Assembly: GCF_000746085.1 (NCBI RefSeq)
Contig: NZ_KN050804.1
Location: 96,829-160,828, forward strand
Direction of reading: 5' to 3'
Source: Methylocapsa aurea
GTDB taxonomy: Bacteria; Pseudomonadota; Alphaproteobacteria; Rhizobiales; Beijerinckiaceae
DNA length: 64,000 nt
Shown: piece by piece, positions 56,008 to 64,000 of the stretch
Numbering within the stretch: position 1 is the first letter of the stretch
Layout: each line of letters begins with the position of its first letter
Program-made: the position numbers and the translations under genes
Notes under the pieces: generated by a model
Told to the model about the DNA's origin: nothing
What the model saw: the letters and a program-made list of their open reading frames with translations, nothing else
The model's database searches: none

Positions 56008-56575
56008 CGGCCATCCATTCTGAGCGATAAACCAAGCGAGAGGCGCGGCGAATGCGAGGCCCCACTAAATATCAAGAACGCCGAGCGACCGCGATTTCAT
56101 CATGATTTAATTGTAATTATAGCCGCCGCCACCGCCTGACAATAGGAAAATATTTGCGTCCTTCGCGAGCCCGCGGTCTGGAGCCCTAACAGGGACGGTC
56201 CGCCCTAAAAGCATCCAGCTGACAGGCCACGGGACCGGCGCGGCCGCGGCGCGACGCTGCGCCTCCAGATTGACCCGCGGCGGAAGCAAATCATGATCAC
56301 GCGGCGCAGCAGCCAGGCAAAAAGAAAACTAGCCTTCGAATGTTGCCCAATAGGCACAGGCGCCAGATGACAAGACCCCGCAGGCATGTCGTCAGCGATC
56401 AGGCTTTCGGCGGCAAGGGACACAGAACGAAAAGCCGGATCGCGGGCAATTCCTCCCGATGAATCATTGCAGCCGTCAGACCAATTGCGCCAAATCCCGC
56501 GTCAGCGCCGTTATTCCCCACCGTCAGCTTTTGTGCGGCAGATGCGTGGCTATGCGAGAAATATCGGATAAATAG
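56008..56575. other. About 570 bp without a supported gene
   Basis: Short open frames exist on both strands (for example minus 56205-56423 and minus 56399-56764), but none has a ribosome site, codon bias or recognisable family. The promoter of the AI-2E-type gene should lie in the right part. Confidence 0.4.
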
Positions 56576-57730
56576 ATGCGCATGACCGCGAGCGATGGTT
56601 CTCGCGGCGGACGCCGCGCATGGGCAATTATCCGGAAGACTGCAGTGACCGAAGAGCGCACAGAATCGTTCAGTTATCGTCAGTTCAACGCGACTTTCAT
56701 CGAATTGGCGATTCACATCGGGTTTATCGGCCTCCTGGTGGCCTGGACCTTCGTTCTCGTTCATCCGTTCATACCGATCATCGTCTGGAGCGTCGTTCTA
56801 ACCGTCGCGCTTTATCCGGTTTTCGATTGGTTGGCGGCCATTCTGGGCGGCCGCCGCAGGCTGGCTGCGGCGTTGATTACGATGTTCGGGCTCTTGGTCG
56901 TCATCGGACCGGTGACCTGGCTGGGACTTGGCGTGATCGACGGCTTGAAAACGCTTATCGGGCAACTCGACTCCGGAAAATTGTCGATTCCTCCGCCCCC
57001 GGAGAGCGTCAGGGATTGGCCGCTTGTCGGGCAGCAGTTCTATGATTTCTGGACACTCGCATCGACCAATGTGCGAAGCGCTCTGACCTACCTTCTCCCG
57101 CAGTTGAAGCCGCTCGGCGACATCTTGCTCAACGCGGCGAGCAACGCCGGCACGTGGACGCTGCAGTTCCTTGTCTCCGTGATCATCGCTGGATTTTTGT
57201 TTTCACCGGGCCCGCTTCTCGTCACGGCGATGAAGACGCTCGCCTTCAGGATCGACGCGACGCATGGCGAGAGGTTCGTGAAGCTCTCCGGCGCCACCAT
57301 CCGCGCAGTGTCGCGCGGCGTGATTGGAATTTCGGTGTTGCAGGCGGTTGTCGGCGGAATCGGAATGTCTTTGGCCGAGGTTCCGGGCGCAAGCTTTTTG
57401 ACGCTCGCCATCTTGGTGCTCGGCATCATTCAAATCGGCCCGTTGCTTGTCGTCGCGCCGCTCCTGGTGTGGAGTTGGACCACGATGACGACGGGGCCCG
57501 CCCTGGCCTTCACCGCCTGCATGGCGACGGTCACTCTCATAGACAATGTCTTGAAGCCCTTCGTCCTGGCGCGCGGGCTGACGACCCCGACGCTGGTGAC
57601 CCTTATCGGCGTCATCGGCGGCATTCTCGCGCATGGGATCGGCGGCCTGTTTGTCGGCCCGGTCGTCCTCGCGCTCGCCTGGGACCTCTTGAACGTGTGG
57701 ATACGCGATAGCAAGGCGCTAGCGAAGTAA
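56576..57730 (+). CDS. AI-2E family (PerM/YdiK-type) membrane transporter
   Basis: The frame has 384 codons from ATG 56576; GTG 56645 (after GGAAGACTGCA) may be the true start because the residues before it are non-conserved. The family pattern is IAIHIGFIGLLVAWTFVLVH-like helix 1, FIPIIVWSVVLTVALYPVFD, a soluble loop, KLSGATIRAVSRGVIGISVL (about residues 240-259), PGASFLTLAILVLGIIQIGP, and the conserved C-terminal NVLKPFVLARGLTTPTLVTL with GVIGGILAHGIGGLFVGPVV. Such proteins export small molecules, or Na+/H+ in some members; the substrate here is unknown. Confidence 0.9.
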   Translation: MRMTASDGSRGGRRAWAIIRKTAVTEERTESFSYRQFNATFIELAIHIGFIGLLVAWTFVLVHPFIPIIVWSVVLTVALYPVFDWLAAILGGRRRLAAALITMFGLLVVIGPVTWLGLGVIDGLKTLIGQLDSGKLSIPPPPESVRDWPLVGQQFYDFWTLASTNVRSALTYLLPQLKPLGDILLNAASNAGTWTLQFLVSVIIAGFLFSPGPLLVTAMKTLAFRIDATHGERFVKLSGATIRAVSRGVIGISVLQAVVGGIGMSLAEVPGASFLTLAILVLGIIQIGPLLVVAPLLVWSWTTMTTGPALAFTACMATVTLIDNVLKPFVLARGLTTPTLVTLIGVIGGILAHGIGGLFVGPVVLALAWDLLNVWIRDSKALAK

Positions 57731-57885
57731 CAGGGATCCACAGGCTGGTCATCGCCATCCTCGCCGTGATCGTCCGATAAAAATTCAGCTCCGCCAGATC
57801 GAATTCCGACTTTGTCGGCGGCCGCGATGGGCTTACTCTTTCCAAAGATGGGCTGGCTTGGCCCGCTATTGGGAGACTGTCAGGC

Positions 57886-59547
57886 ATGATCTCCTTTTGC
57901 GCTCCAATGAGGGGCGCGGCCTTGCGGCGTCCTGTTAGGCGCGCCATCGTCGGCCTCGCCGCGCTGCTCGCGACAGGCATGGCCGACCCCGCAGGAGCCA
58001 TGCGCCGTCGGGACCCCGAACCGGTCCAGATTGTGGAGAGCCGTCCCGCGGGGGAGCCTCTCATGGCGATTGTCTCGCTCAACAATCAGCGGATCACGAT
58101 CTATGATGCCGATGGCTGGATCTTGCGCGCGCCGGTCTCCAGCGGCCAAGCCGGATATGAGACTCCCGCAGGCGTCTACAGCATCCTTCAAAAGGAGGCC
58201 GACCACCACTCCAATCTCTATGATGACGCCTCAATGCCGTTCATGCAGCGCATCACCTGGTCCGGCATCGCGCTCCACGCGGGGCTGCTGCCCGGATACC
58301 CCGCTTCGCACGGCTGTGTCCGCATGCCCTATGAGTTTGCCCAAACTCTCTTCGATATGACGAAAATCGGCATGCGCGTGATTGTGGCTCGGAGCGATGT
58401 TCGGCCCGTCCAAATTGACCACCCTGTCCTCTTTCAGCCAAGACCAATTCGGGCTGATGTCGGGCTCAAATCGCTAACCGGGCGCTGGGACGCGGTTCAC
58501 CCGACAGCGCAGGCGGCGCCAGGAGCCCCTCCGCCCGAAGCAGACGCGCCAGCGCCGGTCAGCCCGGCGGCGCCTCTCTTGACGTTGAAGTCGATCGTCG
58601 CCGCCATGTCGGCAGAGGCGCATGCGGCGGCGAAGAAGGCGGATGCGGCCAGGCTGGGCGCGGCGAGAATTACTCGGGATGCCGCGCGGCTCTTGCCTGC
58701 GGCGGAAGGCGCGAGATACCGCGCCGAAGCGCAACTTTCCGCCGCGGAGAGCGCGTTTCAAGCCGCAAGCTCGCCGGCGGCGATCGCGGCGGCGGAGGAG
58801 GCCAAGGCCAGAGCGCTGGCGCGGCGGGCCGATGCAGAGGCGCAACTGGTCGCCGCCAGGGCGGAAGCGCCGCTGAAGGCCAACGCCGCCGCCCGCGCCC
58901 GCGAAGAGGCGCGAGTGGCCGAAGCCGAGAAGATCGCCGCCTTGAACGCGGCGACGGAGGCGGAGCAGATGATGTCGCCGGCGTCAATTTTCATCAGCCG
59001 AAAGACACAGCGCCTGTATGTCCGGCAGGCCTTTCAGCAAGTGTTCGAGGGCCCGGTCACAATCCGCGAAGCCGGCCAACCTATCGGCACGCATATCTAC
59101 ACCGCGCTTGACTACACGAATGACGGCGCCAATGTGCGGTGGAGCGCCGTTTCAACGAACCAGAGTCCGGACGGGCGGCAGCGCGGCCCACATAACGGGT
59201 CTGGCCGCGGCAAGGGTCGCAATGCGGAGCCGACCTCGCCGGGCGCGGACCTGGCGAGGGCTGCGCTCGACCGCGTCGAAATTCCTAACGACATCGTCGA
59301 CCGCATCTCAGAGATTATCTCGCCTCAATCTTCGCTGATCATTTCGGACGAAGGCATGAGCGCCGAGACCGGCAAAGACACGGATTTTGTCATCCTCCTG
59401 AGCGGCGGCCCTCAAGGCGGCGTCAAGATGCGCCGCCCTGATCCACAAGCTCACAACCGCCGCGAGGACTGGCATGACCGCGGCTATGAGCGCTCGCGGG
59501 CTTATGCGCCCTCATTTTATGGCGGCGGCGCATTTGATCCGTGGTAG
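57886..59547 (+). CDS. L,D-transpeptidase (YkuD) with coiled coil and second degenerate domain
   Basis: This is a 553-residue exported protein. The signal peptide is about residues 1-38 (RRAIVGLAALLATGMADPAG). The YkuD domain spans about 55-175: IVSLNNQRITIYDADGWILR, SSGQAGYETPAGVYSI and the catalytic ASHGCVRMP (His/Cys about 143-145). A long Ala/Glu/Lys-rich coiled coil (about 215-360) follows. A second YkuD-like beta unit (SIFISRKTQRLYVRQAFQQV, about 365 on) lacks the HGC motif. A Gly/Arg-rich tail ends it. L,D-transpeptidases form 3-3 crosslinks or attach proteins to peptidoglycan; such multi-part forms occur in Hyphomicrobiales. Confidence 0.9.
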   Translation: MISFCAPMRGAALRRPVRRAIVGLAALLATGMADPAGAMRRRDPEPVQIVESRPAGEPLMAIVSLNNQRITIYDADGWILRAPVSSGQAGYETPAGVYSILQKEADHHSNLYDDASMPFMQRITWSGIALHAGLLPGYPASHGCVRMPYEFAQTLFDMTKIGMRVIVARSDVRPVQIDHPVLFQPRPIRADVGLKSLTGRWDAVHPTAQAAPGAPPPEADAPAPVSPAAPLLTLKSIVAAMSAEAHAAAKKADAARLGAARITRDAARLLPAAEGARYRAEAQLSAAESAFQAASSPAAIAAAEEAKARALARRADAEAQLVAARAEAPLKANAAARAREEARVAEAEKIAALNAATEAEQMMSPASIFISRKTQRLYVRQAFQQVFEGPVTIREAGQPIGTHIYTALDYTNDGANVRWSAVSTNQSPDGRQRGPHNGSGRGKGRNAEPTSPGADLARAALDRVEIPNDIVDRISEIISPQSSLIISDEGMSAETGKDTDFVILLSGGPQGGVKMRRPDPQAHNRREDWHDRGYERSRAYAPSFYGGGAFDPW

Positions 59548-59810
59548 TCGCATCGCATAGCCACGGCTCCGCGATGACGGCTCCCAGCGCCCATTCAGCG
59601 CCGGTCAGTCCCCGAACACACCTGCGGGTTGTGCGCGGCCGAATGCGAAAGCCGGTTCTTTTCGCTCGAGGCGCTGTCGGTGGCGATCGCTGGAAAAACC
59701 GATCCGAGGAAGAAACTGCGGATTGTGCTCGAGCTTGCAATCGGCAAGGCGAAAGATGGCCCGAACAATCAACAAATGCGCTTTATGTTTGGCGCCGCGA
59801 AAGTCGAGCC
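59548..59810. other. Convergent intergenic region
   Basis: No gene or strong terminator is recognised between the convergent L,D-transpeptidase and RNase T2 genes. Confidence 0.4.
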
Positions 59811-60827
59811 TCATTGGAGGCCGACTGCATCGACGAGCCCGCGCGGACAGCCCGGATCCGTCGGCTTCGAGGCGGCGATAAGCTCCTTGAGCGACGGATC
59901 GTCGTCGATTTCGCCAACAAGGCCGATCGTCAGCTCCACGATCAGGTTGCGCGCCCCATCGCGTTTGCACGCAACGCGCACGCGGTCGCCGGCGCCCTCG
60001 CCGAAACTCGCGTCGAAAGCCTCCTTGATCGCTGCATTGGTGATCTCGGAACCGATGTGGCTTGCAAAGAGCTCCCGAGCTTTAGAGCCGTTCAATTGAG
60101 CCATGAGGGCGATCGAGCGAGAGAAATAGGCCTCGGCCGAGTCGTCCTGAAAACAGGTGCCGTGCTTGATCCATTCATGGCGCTCCAGATGCGACATCGT
60201 CCCCGGCATGACCTCTTCCAAGCTCTCGCGCGTGCTGGCGTCAAGATTTGGAGCCGGAAGCTTCTCCCACTCCCCGTCTTTATCGGCCGCAACGAGATCA
60301 GGCGGCACGTGGCAAAAGGATTTGTTGCTCGGCTGCGGCCAAAGACCGTGCAGCGTGAAATGCGAGGCGTCGAACCGGTCGGCTGACTGCGTCCTGCATT
60401 CCGTCTTGTCTTGCTTGGCCTCGCAGAACGCCGGCTGCCAGCTTATGGCGAGAACATAGGCTGGCTGTTCAAATGCCTCGGACTCTCCCGCTCCGACGCC
60501 GCCTGCTCCCTGGCCCGGCTTCGGAGCCGACCCATCGGCCGGAAACACATGCTCTCCGCAGGTCACGGCGACCCATCGGCGCGATGGCTGCGCGTTCGCG
60601 ACCTGGATCAAATAATGCGATGCTGCGGGCTTGTTCTTGGCCAGAAGGGGATAGGAGCGATTGACCTCGGTGCGTATTGCGCCGGGATTGGTTTCCTTTT
60701 TGATCGATTGGAGCGCCGGGCAAGCGTCGCGGGCGATGAAATAGCCGGCTAAGGGCACGTCCGCCGCGGCGCGATCGAAACAAGACGACGCCGCGACAAG
60801 CACTACAGCAATGAAGATCCGATTCAT
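59811..60827 (-). CDS. Periplasmic ribonuclease T2
   Basis: The protein has 338 residues from ATG 60827 (GAGGGGG upstream); the frame is open further but without support. The signal peptide is MNRIFIAVVLVAASSCFDRA. An N-terminal domain of about 100 residues precedes the catalytic part. The two RNase T2 active-site blocks are intact: HFTLHGLWPQ (about residues 168-177) and HEWIKHGTCFQ (about 223-233). The enzyme cleaves RNA via 2',3'-cyclic intermediates, probably for nutrient scavenging. Several Cys (AFCEAK, TECRTQ, SFCHVP, GTCFQD) fit disulfides in the periplasm. Confidence 0.93.
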   Translation of the reverse strand: MNRIFIAVVLVAASSCFDRAAADVPLAGYFIARDACPALQSIKKETNPGAIRTEVNRSYPLLAKNKPAASHYLIQVANAQPSRRWVAVTCGEHVFPADGSAPKPGQGAGGVGAGESEAFEQPAYVLAISWQPAFCEAKQDKTECRTQSADRFDASHFTLHGLWPQPSNKSFCHVPPDLVAADKDGEWEKLPAPNLDASTRESLEEVMPGTMSHLERHEWIKHGTCFQDDSAEAYFSRSIALMAQLNGSKARELFASHIGSEITNAAIKEAFDASFGEGAGDRVRVACKRDGARNLIVELTIGLVGEIDDDPSLKELIAASKPTDPGCPRGLVDAVGLQ

Positions 60828-61059
60828 GGCGTCCCCCTCATCCAACAAAGCGCAAATTCTATTAGGCGCCCGCAAGCAGCGCAACCTGATCGAGCGGATG
60901 TTTTTCCGGCGGACGGCGCGCATCCGCCCCGGCCACTCAAAATGCCTATAGTAGGCCTGAGACATTTTTATTGCGCGGCGGACGCTCAACGCTATCATAT
61001 CATCATGCTAGGTGCTGCCGAGGTGGCCGACAATCTCGTGGCTTGAGCAGAGGAATACT
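60828..61059. other. Divergent intergenic region
   Basis: Promoters of the RNase T2 gene and the emfourin-like gene should lie here. I see no repeat or RNA gene. Confidence 0.4.
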
Positions 61060-61626
61060 ATGCGCCAAGCTTTCGCCAACTGGGGATGCGGCGCAGCCGT
61101 CGATCGGTTGCCAAACGTTTGGTTTGGGCATGTATCTCTAATCGACGCATTGGTGGCGATCGTCGGCCTTGTCTCTCTACTCCAAGCAGCCCCGGCGTCA
61201 GCAGCGTCTTGCTTCGATGGAGGCAACTTCCTGATCCGCGTCGAGCGTCTCCAGGAAGGGTTCGCCGGACGGACAGGGGAGCGCACGAGCATCGCCGAGG
61301 ATGGCTGCTTCACCGTCGATCGCTTGCTGAACGGCAACGTGATCTCGCGCCTCCGATTGGGACGCCTCGGCCCGGATCAAATTCTAAGCGCACGCGCAGC
61401 AATCGATGCAACAGGCGTTGCATCGCTCCCAAATCGCACTGGGAGTCCGCCAGCAATCAATCCGGCATTCGTGTCCATTACATACGGAGGCGTCACGAAA
61501 GAATTAGTTATGCCCGCAGGCGCCAACCCCAAGGACGTTGCGGCGCTCGGAGATGGGCGCGCGGATGATCCGTCCGTGCGGCTGGCGCGTTTGGCGGTCC
61601 ACCTGCTCGAGCTTACCGGTTCGTAG
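61060..61626 (+). CDS. Secreted emfourin-like protein, candidate protease inhibitor
   Basis: The protein has 188 residues from ATG 61060 (AGAGGAATACT precedes). It has a hydrophobic export segment (LIDALVAIVGLVSLLQAAPA, about residues 27-46) ending near ASAAS. The body reads FLIRVERLQEGFAGRTGERT, then ARAAIDATGVASLP, FVSITYGGVTKELVMPAGA and a C-terminal LARLAVHLLEL helix. This order (IxVERxGGFAG, LP, xITYGG, leucine helix) resembles emfourin, the inhibitor encoded next to protealysin-like metalloproteases. It lies 35 bp before a secreted zinc protease gene, probably in one operon. Homology is by pattern only. Confidence 0.6.
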   Translation: MRQAFANWGCGAAVDRLPNVWFGHVSLIDALVAIVGLVSLLQAAPASAASCFDGGNFLIRVERLQEGFAGRTGERTSIAEDGCFTVDRLLNGNVISRLRLGRLGPDQILSARAAIDATGVASLPNRTGSPPAINPAFVSITYGGVTKELVMPAGANPKDVAALGDGRADDPSVRLARLAVHLLELTGS

Positions 61627-61661
61627 CTGAGATTCGACGATGACAGGGCGGAGAGGGCAAA

Positions 61662-64000
61662 ATGCTGATCAAGGCGAAAGACAGAGACTGGCCGCGCCAG
61701 CGCTTGGCGCCTGCGCTGGCGACAACCGCGCTCCTATGCGTATTGGCGCCTGCCGGCGTCGCGGCCCAGCAGCCTCCTTCCCCGCTGGCGGGAAATGCGC
61801 CGCAGCGCGCCCAATACCCGAGCAACGTGGTGGTGACGGAAACCTTCCGGTTCATTGAAGGCGGCCGAGCCTTGCCAGTAACGGATGACATGCCAGCGCT
61901 GGTCTCGCGGCTTGGCGAGGGCGCGACAGCGGCGCGGGACCTTGGCGTCGCCATGATCCCCGGACTCGAGGTTGGACAAGGCAACACCGTCCACATTTTC
62001 AAGACGCCGCCGACCTTGCGCGCGGACATCGCGCCGCCCAGGCAACCGCTCGTCACGGGCAGGCTGATCACGCTCCATCCGCTCGCTTTTCAGGGCGTGC
62101 CGCTTGCTCCTGGCAGCGATGTTCTATCGATCGCGACCGCCACGGGGAAGCTTCTTGTCGTCCGCGAACGAAATCTGCCACAAGCCGTGGACGGCAGCAA
62201 TCCAACGGTCGACCGCGATGCCGCCAAACGCGCGGCAATGGAGGCGGGCCGCGCGCGCGCAATGCCCGCGGCAGCTGAGGCGGGTGACCCGCGCCTCGAA
62301 GTGTTTGTCGATCCCTCAGGCAAGGGCCGGCTCGCCTGGCGCATTCGCGTGGGGTCTTCTTCCCTGACCACACCTTGGGCCCGGGAGATATGGATCGCCG
62401 CCATCGGCGACCCCGTCGTGCTTGCCGACCGCGAAGCGATCTATCATACGCACAACGGTCACGTCACCGCGATTGCATTTCCCGCGTCACCGCTTGCCGG
62501 CTCTATCTCGCAGGATCTCAGCGACGCCTTTGTGACCAGGACCGGCAGCGGCGGCGGCCAGGCCACCACCGGCGCGGATGGCCGCTATGCATTTCCGACA
62601 GGCGTTGGCGCCGCAACGCTGACCGTCGGCGTCAGCGGCCCGCATAGTCGGGTGGACAATGTCGCCGGCGGCGAGATCGCCGCGACGGCAACGGGCTCGC
62701 CATCCACCGCCATCGATCTCGCGCTGAATGCCGCGACAGGTGCGGAACTGGCGCAGACAAGCGCCTTCATATGGGCCAATCGCTCTCACGCGCTCGCCCA
62801 GGATTTTCTGGCGCCGAATGCTCTTGCCAAGCTGCCGACGCGCGTCAACATAGCTGACAGTTGCAACGCGTTCTGGGACGGAAGTTCGCTTAATTTCTTT
62901 CAGGCGGGCAATGGTTGCGTCAACACCGCCTACGCGGATGTCGTGCTGCACGAGTACGGGCATGGCGCCGATGAGTCGGTCGGCGGGATTCTCGATGGCG
63001 GCTACAGCGAAGGCTTCGGCGATGCTCTGGCTCTCATCGGCACGCGCCAGCCTTGCGTCGGTCGGGACTTTTTCGGCGCGGGGACTTGCCTGCGCGCGGC
63101 GACGGATGTGATCTTGTGGCCGCCCGAAACCGACGAGGTCCACGCAGTCGGACGGCGCTATGCCGGCTTCGTCTGGGAGTTGATCACCGGCCTGCAAACC
63201 GTTTACAGCCCCGACGCAGCTTTCGAGGTCGCTCGGCAACTCGTGCTCGGGGCCGCCGCCGCCAATCCGTCGAACATTCCCGATGCCGTCCGCTTGAGCT
63301 TCGTCGCTGACGACAATGACGGAGACCTTGCAACATGCTCGCCCCACTTCCGATTCTTGGCGGCGGCTGCGGATAGCCGTCACATCCCGCGCCCCTCTGA
63401 CTGCGTGGGAGGCCCGCACACGCGCGTATTGGCCGACATCAACAACGACGGCAGGGCGGACATCGTGGGGTTCGGCGACGCCGGCGTTTGGACCGCGCTC
63501 TCGGCGGGAGACGGAGGCTTTGCCCCCGAGAAGTTCGTGCTCGCCAATCTCGGCTTCAACCAGGGCTGGCGGGCCGACAAGCACGTCCAGCTCCTCGCCG
63601 ACATCAACAACGACGGCAGGGCCGACATCGTGGGGTTCGGCGACGCCGGCGTCTGGACCGCCCTGTCGACGGGAGACGGCGGCTTTGCCCCAGAGAAGTT
63701 CGTGCTCGCCAACATCGGTTTCAACCAAGGCTGGCGGCCGGATAAACACGTCCGCCTCGTCGCCGACATCAACAGCGACGGCAAGGCCGACATCATAGGA
63801 TTCGGCGACGACGGCGTTTGGACCGCCCTGGCGACCGGAGACGGCGGCTTTGCCCCCGAGAAATTCGTGCTCGCCAATTTCGGTTTCAACCAGGGCTGGC
63901 GGCCCGACAAGCACGTCCGTCTCGTCGCCGACATCAACAGCGACGGCAAGGCCGACATCGTAGGCTTCGGCGACGACGGCGTTTGGACCGCCCTGTCGGC
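61662..64000 (+). CDS. Secreted zinc metalloprotease with FG-GAP/VCBS-like repeats, 3' end outside window
   Basis: I read this frame directly; it is open from ATG 61662 (GGAGAGG upstream) to the edge, 779 codons. The signal peptide is about residues 1-35 (ATTALLCVLAPAGVAAQ). A propeptide-like region (FTP/PepSY type: AREIWIAAIGDPVVLADREA) follows. A CarboxypepD/Ig-like insert (GQATTGADGRYAFPTGVGAA) comes next. The catalytic motif VVLHEYGHGADE (about residues 428-439) has two His ligands, and GGYSEGFGDALALIG should give the third ligand Glu and the Asp, as in gluzincins (M4/M36-like). From 63432 on are FG-GAP/VCBS-like repeats of 55 residues with DINNDGRADIVGFGD calcium-binding loops. Confidence 0.85.
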   Translation, partial: MLIKAKDRDWPRQRLAPALATTALLCVLAPAGVAAQQPPSPLAGNAPQRAQYPSNVVVTETFRFIEGGRALPVTDDMPALVSRLGEGATAARDLGVAMIPGLEVGQGNTVHIFKTPPTLRADIAPPRQPLVTGRLITLHPLAFQGVPLAPGSDVLSIATATGKLLVVRERNLPQAVDGSNPTVDRDAAKRAAMEAGRARAMPAAAEAGDPRLEVFVDPSGKGRLAWRIRVGSSSLTTPWAREIWIAAIGDPVVLADREAIYHTHNGHVTAIAFPASPLAGSISQDLSDAFVTRTGSGGGQATTGADGRYAFPTGVGAATLTVGVSGPHSRVDNVAGGEIAATATGSPSTAIDLALNAATGAELAQTSAFIWANRSHALAQDFLAPNALAKLPTRVNIADSCNAFWDGSSLNFFQAGNGCVNTAYADVVLHEYGHGADESVGGILDGGYSEGFGDALALIGTRQPCVGRDFFGAGTCLRAATDVILWPPETDEVHAVGRRYAGFVWELITGLQTVYSPDAAFEVARQLVLGAAAANPSNIPDAVRLSFVADDNDGDLATCSPHFRFLAAAADSRHIPRPSDCVGGPHTRVLADINNDGRADIVGFGDAGVWTALSAGDGGFAPEKFVLANLGFNQGWRADKHVQLLADINNDGRADIVGFGDAGVWTALSTGDGGFAPEKFVLANIGFNQGWRPDKHVRLVADINSDGKADIIGFGDDGVWTALATGDGGFAPEKFVLANFGFNQGWRPDKHVRLVADINSDGKADIVGFGDDGVWTALS
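63432..64000 (+). repeat. 165-bp tandem coding repeats (at least 3.4 units)
   Basis: Units begin at 63432, 63597, 63762 and 63927, an exact 165-bp (55-codon) period, and differ by only a few bases. Each encodes ADIN(N/S)DG(R/K)ADI, GFGD, GVWTAL, GDGGFAPEKFVLAN and GFNQGWR. The array continues past the window. Confidence 0.95.

Noticed and set aside
56399..56764. Minus-strand 121-codon frame before the AI-2E-type gene
   Set aside because: Overlaps the 5' end of the well-supported plus-strand gene and shows no family features.
63432..64000. Regular repeats that could suggest a CRISPR array
   Set aside because: The 165-bp period is in frame, without unique spacers, and encodes FG-GAP/VCBS-like protein units.

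Overview
The window looks like a chromosomal segment of a GC-rich alphaproteobacterium of the order Hyphomicrobiales (Rhizobiales), probably a methylotroph related to the Beijerinckiaceae/Methylocystaceae. The evidence is the order of the division and cell-wall (dcw) genes, the acnA / ccmABCDG divergon, a tRNA-His of the alphaproteobacterial type (no extra 5' G, discriminator A), meso-DAP-type MurE, and a MoxY-like sensor kinase next to MxaD-like and DUF2380-like genes at the left edge. The genus is inferred, not demonstrated.

Left part (1-24 kb). It begins with a truncated sensor kinase and two small genes of a presumed methanol-oxidation regulatory locus. A degraded patch follows (about 2.5-4.7 kb): an orphan CopG-type antitoxin, a ParE-start/NnrU fossil, an AT-richer gene of unknown function and an integrase fragment abutting asd. 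Then come single housekeeping genes (asd, leuB, acnA) mixed with secreted proteins (a beta-propeller protein, small exported proteins) and an FkbM methyltransferase. The cytochrome c maturation genes ccmA-B-C-D-G are divergent from acnA and are split by a DUF2092-like gene and a Gly/His-rich secreted protein gene. A Fic protein gene, an IS5-family element killed by an amber codon, ligA and a collagen-like secreted protein follow.

Centre (24-46.5 kb). recN and bamD precede a nearly unbroken minus-strand dcw cluster, transcribed mraZ-rsmH-ftsL-ftsI-murE-murF-mraY-murD-ftsW-murG-murC-murB-ddlB-ftsQ-ftsA-ftsZ, mostly with ATGA-type overlaps. lpxC, usually found between ftsZ and bamD in relatives, is absent from that position. 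Upstream of mraZ are four GGGR-type units at an exact 10-bp period, a probable MraZ operator.

Right part (46.5-64 kb). A small acidic protein, a PdhS-like cell-cycle histidine kinase, tRNA-His, a DDAH/amidinotransferase-fold hydrolase, a coiled-coil membrane protein and mtnA are followed by two paralogous four-helix membrane proteins. One of these is bracketed by a 116-bp inverted repeat. Then come an AI-2E-family exporter, a long L,D-transpeptidase, a periplasmic RNase T2, and an emfourin-like secreted protein directly upstream of a secreted HEYGH metalloprotease whose C-terminus is built of near-identical 55-residue FG-GAP/VCBS-like repeats and runs off the window.

Palindromic intergenic repeats (AGAGCATTTTCGAGCG-type, AGCGCTTTCCGATC-type and CCTCGTCCTTCGAG-type) occur throughout. 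Several supply the TAG stop codon of the neighbouring gene.
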